From the NCBI RefSeq assembly GCF_001618425.1, contig NZ_BDCU01000036.1, positions 1 through 64,000 of the forward strand: DNA of 64,000 nt. The letters run 5' to 3'. Positions 60,697-64,000 of this stretch are shown here, one piece after another (position 1 is the stretch's first letter; each line of letters begins with the position of its first letter). Source of the DNA: Nocardia fusca NBRC 14340 (GTDB taxonomy: Bacteria > Actinomycetota > Actinomycetes > Mycobacteriales > Mycobacteriaceae). A model generated the notes under the pieces. It was not told the origin of the DNA. It saw only the letters and a program-made list of their open reading frames with translations, and did no database searches. Made by a program: the position numbers and the translations under genes.

Positions 60697-61084
60697 ATTG
60701 CCACGGATACTCGACGCCGGTCCGCCCGAGGAAGGCCGAGTCGCCGGCCGGGGCATGGTATCCACCACACGGATCGGCAGCCGGGCGGCTACGGCTTTCC
60801 CCCTCCGCGACCTACGCGTACCCCACCGACGACCCGAACACGGGCAGAGGTCGACGAACTCGTCCCGCCTCGGCCGTCACCCCCCGGTTCCGCCTCAGAG
60901 GTGAGTGAACGGACGCGCGCGCTTCGGGCCCACTGGAAGTGCCGGTGGCGGGCGGTGTAACGAAATCGGCAGCGTCGCCGAAAGACGAAGCGGCGCATGT
61001 GATCGAAGTGATGCGCGGGACTCGAACGGTGTTCCGTAGTGGACGCCGATCGACGACTGGGACCGACAAACGAAAGAGTTCGCT
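60697..61084. other. 388-base stretch without a recognised gene
   Basis: Short open frames on both strands are arginine-rich and unlike coding sequence. It ends in the promoter region of the 61085 peptide, with GAAAGAG before its ATG. Confidence 0.4.
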
Positions 61085-61153
61085 ATGCCTGGCTTCCTGA
61101 AATACATTATCTTCCTGAACATGCTGGGCATGCTCGCCGGTACCTATTACTGA
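61085..61153 (+). CDS. 22-residue hydrophobic peptide
   Basis: ATG 61085 with GAAAGAG nine bases upstream, TGA at 61151-61153: MPGFLKYIIFLNMLGMLAGT then YY. One short helix with a single Lys; about as long as a membrane span. AT-richer than its surroundings. Either a membrane peptide like phage or toxin micropeptides, or chance; isolation and good start speak for translation. Confidence 0.4.
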   Translation: MPGFLKYIIFLNMLGMLAGTYY

Positions 61154-61374
61154 ACCGGCCACCGCAAGGCAGGATCCGATCGAGGTTCTGTCGACGTCGA
61201 CGAGACAAGGGACCTGGACGAGCCCATTTCGTCGAAGAGGTAGCGGCGCTATGCGGCGATCCGGGATATTCGCTCCGGTCGGCGGTCACCTGAGATCGAG
61301 AGTACTCACGGCTTCGAGCGAGCGGCTCGAGATGTACTCGAGCCGCATCCCGGATCGACCGCAGAGCTGCCGGT

Positions 61375-62427
61375 TCACTCGGCAGTGCGTAGGGGTGTGC
61401 CGACATGGTGCAGGTGCCTCAGCGCCTCCCGATAAGAAGCGAACAGCCCTGTCTCATGGTATGGAACGCCGATCTCCGAGCAGTAGTCGCGAACGATCAC
61501 TTGGGCATGCCGCAAATTCGGCGTCGGCATGCTCGGGAACAAGTGGTGCTCGATCTGATAGTTGAGCCCACCCAGGGCGACATCGGTCAGTACGCCGCCC
61601 CGCACGTTCCGGGAGGTCAGCACCTGCCGACGGAGGAAGTCGGGACGGCTCTTCCCGGTCAGCGTCGGCATACCCTTGTGGTTGGGGGCGAAGGCGCAAC
61701 CCATGTACAGGCCGAACAGCGCCTGATGGACAGCGACGAACGCGAAGGCTGTGCTCGCGGGCAGAACCGCGAACACGGTGACCAAGTAGCCGGCGAAGTG
61801 ACCGAAGAGCAGCGCGCCTTCCAGAACACGATGTTTGATCGATCGCTTGCCGAGCGCTCGTACCCCCGCCACATGAAGGTTCAGACCCTCCAGCAGCAAC
61901 AGCGGGAAGAACAGATACGCCTGCGCCCTACCGATGAGACGGGGCAGACCTCGACTGGCCATGGCCTGCCGTTGTGACCAGATCAGAATGTCGGGCGCGA
62001 CATCGGGGTCGAGTTCCTCATGGTTCGGGTTCGCGTGATGCCGGGTGTGTTTGTCCTGCCACCAGCCGTAGGCCAGGCCTACCCCGGCGTTGCCGACGAC
62101 TCGGCCCACGATTTCCGTGAGCCGCCGTTGCCGGAAGACCTGACGGTGTGCCACATCGTGCATGACGAGTGCGACCTGAGCGAACGTCACAGCCATGAAC
62201 GCCGCCACCGCGAGCGTCCACCACGAGTCGCCGACGAGGATGAATGCCGCCCAGCCGATCACGAACGCGGCCCCGACGAGACCGAACCGGACCGCGTAGT
62301 AGAAGGGACGCGGGTTCATCAGGCCCGCGTCGGAGATCCGGCGCAGCAAGCGAGCGTAATCACCGCCGTTGCCACGTCGGCCCGATGACCGGGGAGAAAG
62401 ATCGGGATTCAGGGCCGGAATCGTCAT
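61375..62427 (-). CDS. Membrane fatty-acid desaturase
   Basis: 350 residues from ATG 62427. Three histidine boxes are intact: HDVAH near 90, HTRHH near 125 and QIEHH near 295, with four spans (PFYYAVRFGLVGAAFVIGWA, WWTLAVAAFMAVTFAQVALV, GRAQAYLFFPLLLLEGLNLH, FAGYLVTVFAVLPASTAFAF). Di-iron enzyme that introduces double bonds into acyl-CoA or lipid acyl chains with O2. Known homologues include DesA3-like stearoyl desaturases. Promoter spans 284 bases to 62711. Confidence 0.92.
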   Translation of the reverse strand: MTIPALNPDLSPRSSGRRGNGGDYARLLRRISDAGLMNPRPFYYAVRFGLVGAAFVIGWAAFILVGDSWWTLAVAAFMAVTFAQVALVMHDVAHRQVFRQRRLTEIVGRVVGNAGVGLAYGWWQDKHTRHHANPNHEELDPDVAPDILIWSQRQAMASRGLPRLIGRAQAYLFFPLLLLEGLNLHVAGVRALGKRSIKHRVLEGALLFGHFAGYLVTVFAVLPASTAFAFVAVHQALFGLYMGCAFAPNHKGMPTLTGKSRPDFLRRQVLTSRNVRGGVLTDVALGGLNYQIEHHLFPSMPTPNLRHAQVIVRDYCSEIGVPYHETGLFASYREALRHLHHVGTPLRTAE

Positions 62428-62711
62428 AGAGGAGCTTCCTGGGAGATGAGCCGGAGACGCCACCTGCGCTCGGCTTGGGTACCCGCCGGTCGATTTCTGC
62501 CGGAGAGCTTATCCGGCCGGCGCCGCTCGGTCTGCGGAAACGGGTGCGGGTTTCGTTCCAACCGAGGCTATCGACCGTTTTCTCGCCGCGGGTAATCCCG
62601 TGGTATGAGAATCGATCGCACTGCGGTGTGAGATCTGTGTTCCACCGAGCCGTACGAGTTCCGGCGATCCCGCGATGGTACGGGCAATCGGCCGGCGGAG
62701 CCGGTTCCCGA

Positions 62712-64000
62712 TCAGACGGGCACCGTCGCGTCACCGGACTCCGCACCCGGCGACCTCTGCTCGGTGACACCGGCGCTCCCCTCCGTCGACCCGGGCGGTG
62801 CGATACCGGGCGGACGCCGGAAACCGGCGAACCGGCCGAGTTCACCGGCGCCATCGGCCATCACCTCCGCGATCGGCGTCAACTCGCCCTTGATGATGAC
62901 TTCTACGATGCCACCTTCCGGATCGCCTTCTTCAGGTTGCACCCGTACCACGGCCGATCCGTCGTCGAAGGTGATGAGGTCACCGCTCGCCAGATCGCTC
63001 GGGTCGACCGGTTCCAATTCTTTCTCGTCGAGCCACTCGGCATCGGTACCGGTGTAGGCGGCCTTTCCATCGGTACCTTCCTTGTTGCTGTACGCCGCTT
63101 CATAAGCGTCAGCGACACTCGGCCATACCCGCTCGGTGACGCCGTCCCCGGTATGGGTATACGGGATACGTCCGTCCTCGTCCGGCGCCTTTTCGACGGT
63201 CGGAGCCGTCGTCCGCGGTGCGTTCGCGTCATCCTGCGGTCCGGGATCCGCCGCCGTTGTCGCCTCACCAGGCATCGGCTGGACCGGCAGTGTGTTGATC
63301 GCCGGTTGAACGGGCTGCGGAGCGGCGGGCGGACCTCCCTGCTGCGGGCCGGAATCGCGATGCCGGTCGTGATCGTATTCCTGGTCCGCGTCCGGACCGG
63401 TATCGGCGAGGCCGGGATCCTGGAAGTTCGACATCATCAGGGGAAGCAGCAGACTGGAAGGATCGAATTGCGGCCCCCCAGCAGGCGGAACAGCCGAGGA
63501 CGGCGGGTCCATCCCGATACTGCCCGGAGACGGCGCGTTGTCGTGCGTGCGGGAGATCTCCGCCGCTGTGTCGTCCGACGAGCGGTCGCCGGAGCCGGTG
63601 TCCGAGGCGACACCTGTGTCTGCACCGGGACCGCGATCGGTACCGGTAGAACCTGTACCGGCGGCGCCCGCAGGACTCGACCCCGCCACGGCACCCCACG
63701 AGCCGGAATTCGCCCCAGCAGCTTGGAAACCCGGGGCCGAAGCAGCAACCGGCGAACCCGCAGCCGGAGCAACTGGCGAATCCGATCCCGGCCGCTCCGA
63801 ACCCGAACTCGAACCCTCCGAACCCGAGCCCTCCGTACCCGAGCTCGAACCCTCCGAACCCGAATCCGCACCCTCCGAACCCGAACCCGAACCCGAACCC
63901 TCCGAACCCGAGCCCTCCGTACCCGAGCCCTCCGAACCCGAATCCGCACCCTCCGAACCGGAACTCGAGTTCGAGTCCGAAAAAGCGTCGATGGCGTAGA
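62712..64000 (-). CDS. Ser/Gly-rich protein, 5' part outside the window
   Basis: The frame is open to the right edge, so the start is beyond 64000. Visible 429 residues: YAIDAFSDSNSSSGSEG, a long repeat tract of GSEG/GSGSEG units (63790-63985), a Pro/Ala/Asp-rich linker (SSLLLPLMMSNFQDPGLADT), then a folded end with PYTHTGDGVTERVWPSVADA, LEPVDPSDLASGDLITFDDG and EGDPEGGIVEVIIKGELTPI. No domain is known to me; low-complexity tract plus small beta domain recalls secreted ESX-associated proteins of Nocardia. A broken paralogue is at 59032-60119. Confidence 0.65.
   Translation of the reverse strand, partial: YAIDAFSDSNSSSGSEGADSGSEGSGTEGSGSEGSGSGSGSEGADSGSEGSSSGTEGSGSEGSSSGSERPGSDSPVAPAAGSPVAASAPGFQAAGANSGSWGAVAGSSPAGAAGTGSTGTDRGPGADTGVASDTGSGDRSSDDTAAEISRTHDNAPSPGSIGMDPPSSAVPPAGGPQFDPSSLLLPLMMSNFQDPGLADTGPDADQEYDHDRHRDSGPQQGGPPAAPQPVQPAINTLPVQPMPGEATTAADPGPQDDANAPRTTAPTVEKAPDEDGRIPYTHTGDGVTERVWPSVADAYEAAYSNKEGTDGKAAYTGTDAEWLDEKELEPVDPSDLASGDLITFDDGSAVVRVQPEEGDPEGGIVEVIIKGELTPIAEVMADGAGELGRFAGFRRPPGIAPPGSTEGSAGVTEQRSPGAESGDATVPV
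63790..63985. repeat. Direct hexamer-type repeat coding GSEG units
   Basis: About 200 bases of near-perfect direct repetition of CGAACCC/TCCGAACCCGA units (plus strand), seen on the minus strand as TCGGGTTCGGAGGG. A longer unit with TCCGAACCCGAATCCGCACC occurs twice (near 63855 and 63925). Likely to vary in copy number by slippage. Confidence 0.8.

Noticed and set aside
63790..63985. CRISPR-like array
   Set aside because: Repeats are short, contiguous and in frame with a protein; there are no unique spacers and no cas genes.
63538..63999. Acidic EPSEPE repeat protein on the plus strand
   Set aside because: Mirror of the GSEG repeat of the minus-strand gene; the folded tail with a paralogue shows the minus strand is coding.
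1..64000. tRNA, rRNA, riboswitch or transposase
   Set aside because: I looked for T-loop motifs, conserved rRNA segments, DDE and serine-recombinase catalytic motifs and saw none.

Overview
The window is high-GC DNA that looks like a Nocardia chromosome, or a close relative. Supporting signs are an orphan Mce-family lipid-binding protein with a Mce-associated membrane partner, type VII secretion (ESX) genes, a DUF3558-type lipoprotein, three deazaflavin (F420)-dependent nitroreductase-family proteins, a conservon-type cytochrome P450, a DUF1707 protein, an acyl-CoA carboxylase beta subunit, and frequent GTG/TTG starts with 4-bp stop/start overlaps. I found no rRNA, tRNA, CRISPR array, transposase or origin.

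Layout. At 0.7-5.5 kb lie a HAD phosphatase, an XRE/TPR-type regulator and, divergent from it, a tightly coupled set: two small proteins, a 27-residue membrane peptide, a SAM-methyltransferase-like protein and a CYTH-fold triphosphate enzyme. This set is the best candidate for an undescribed system. From 5.6 to 8.3 kb is a stretch of gene relics around a secreted protein and a zinc-ribbon protein; one relic is a frameshifted copy of the HAD gene. From 8.5 to 22 kb are housekeeping and stress genes and three cassettes of a short-chain dehydrogenase divergent from its own regulator (TetR, MerR, TetR), each with visible palindromic operators. Between them lie ArfB, a CPBP protease, a 5'-truncated EccC ATPase, relics of Fic and SLOG proteins, and an SMI1/KNR4 protein.

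From 22 to 28.7 kb are lipoproteins and a four-gene locus that looks ESX-associated, then an F420-type protein divergent from an AraC regulator. From 29 to 42.3 kb are a Baeyer-Villiger monooxygenase, a CYP157-like P450 without the usual ExxR motif, an SGNH hydrolase/acyltransferase operon, a TmrB-like ATPase, AraC + LysE and MFS + LysR pairs, and a MerR/hydrolase operon. From 42.4 to 52.7 kb are secreted and DUF proteins, a vWA protein, short basic proteins, an old yellow enzyme, and an HxlR/quinone oxidoreductase pair. From 53 to 58.9 kb are the orphan Mce operon with a 33-residue peptide between its genes, a two-component system divergent from DUF6223, and acyl-CoA carboxylase beta. From 59 kb to the end a fatty-acid desaturase sits between two paralogous Ser/Gly-rich proteins, one decayed and one running off the edge.

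Two themes run through the window. First, small regulator-plus-enzyme cassettes face each other across palindromes. Second, about fifteen gene fragments (HAD, XRE, NUDIX, EccC, Fic, SLOG, ArgS, Sel1, ADH, FecCD and others) show an accessory chromosome region turning over by deletion and frameshift without visible insertion sequences.
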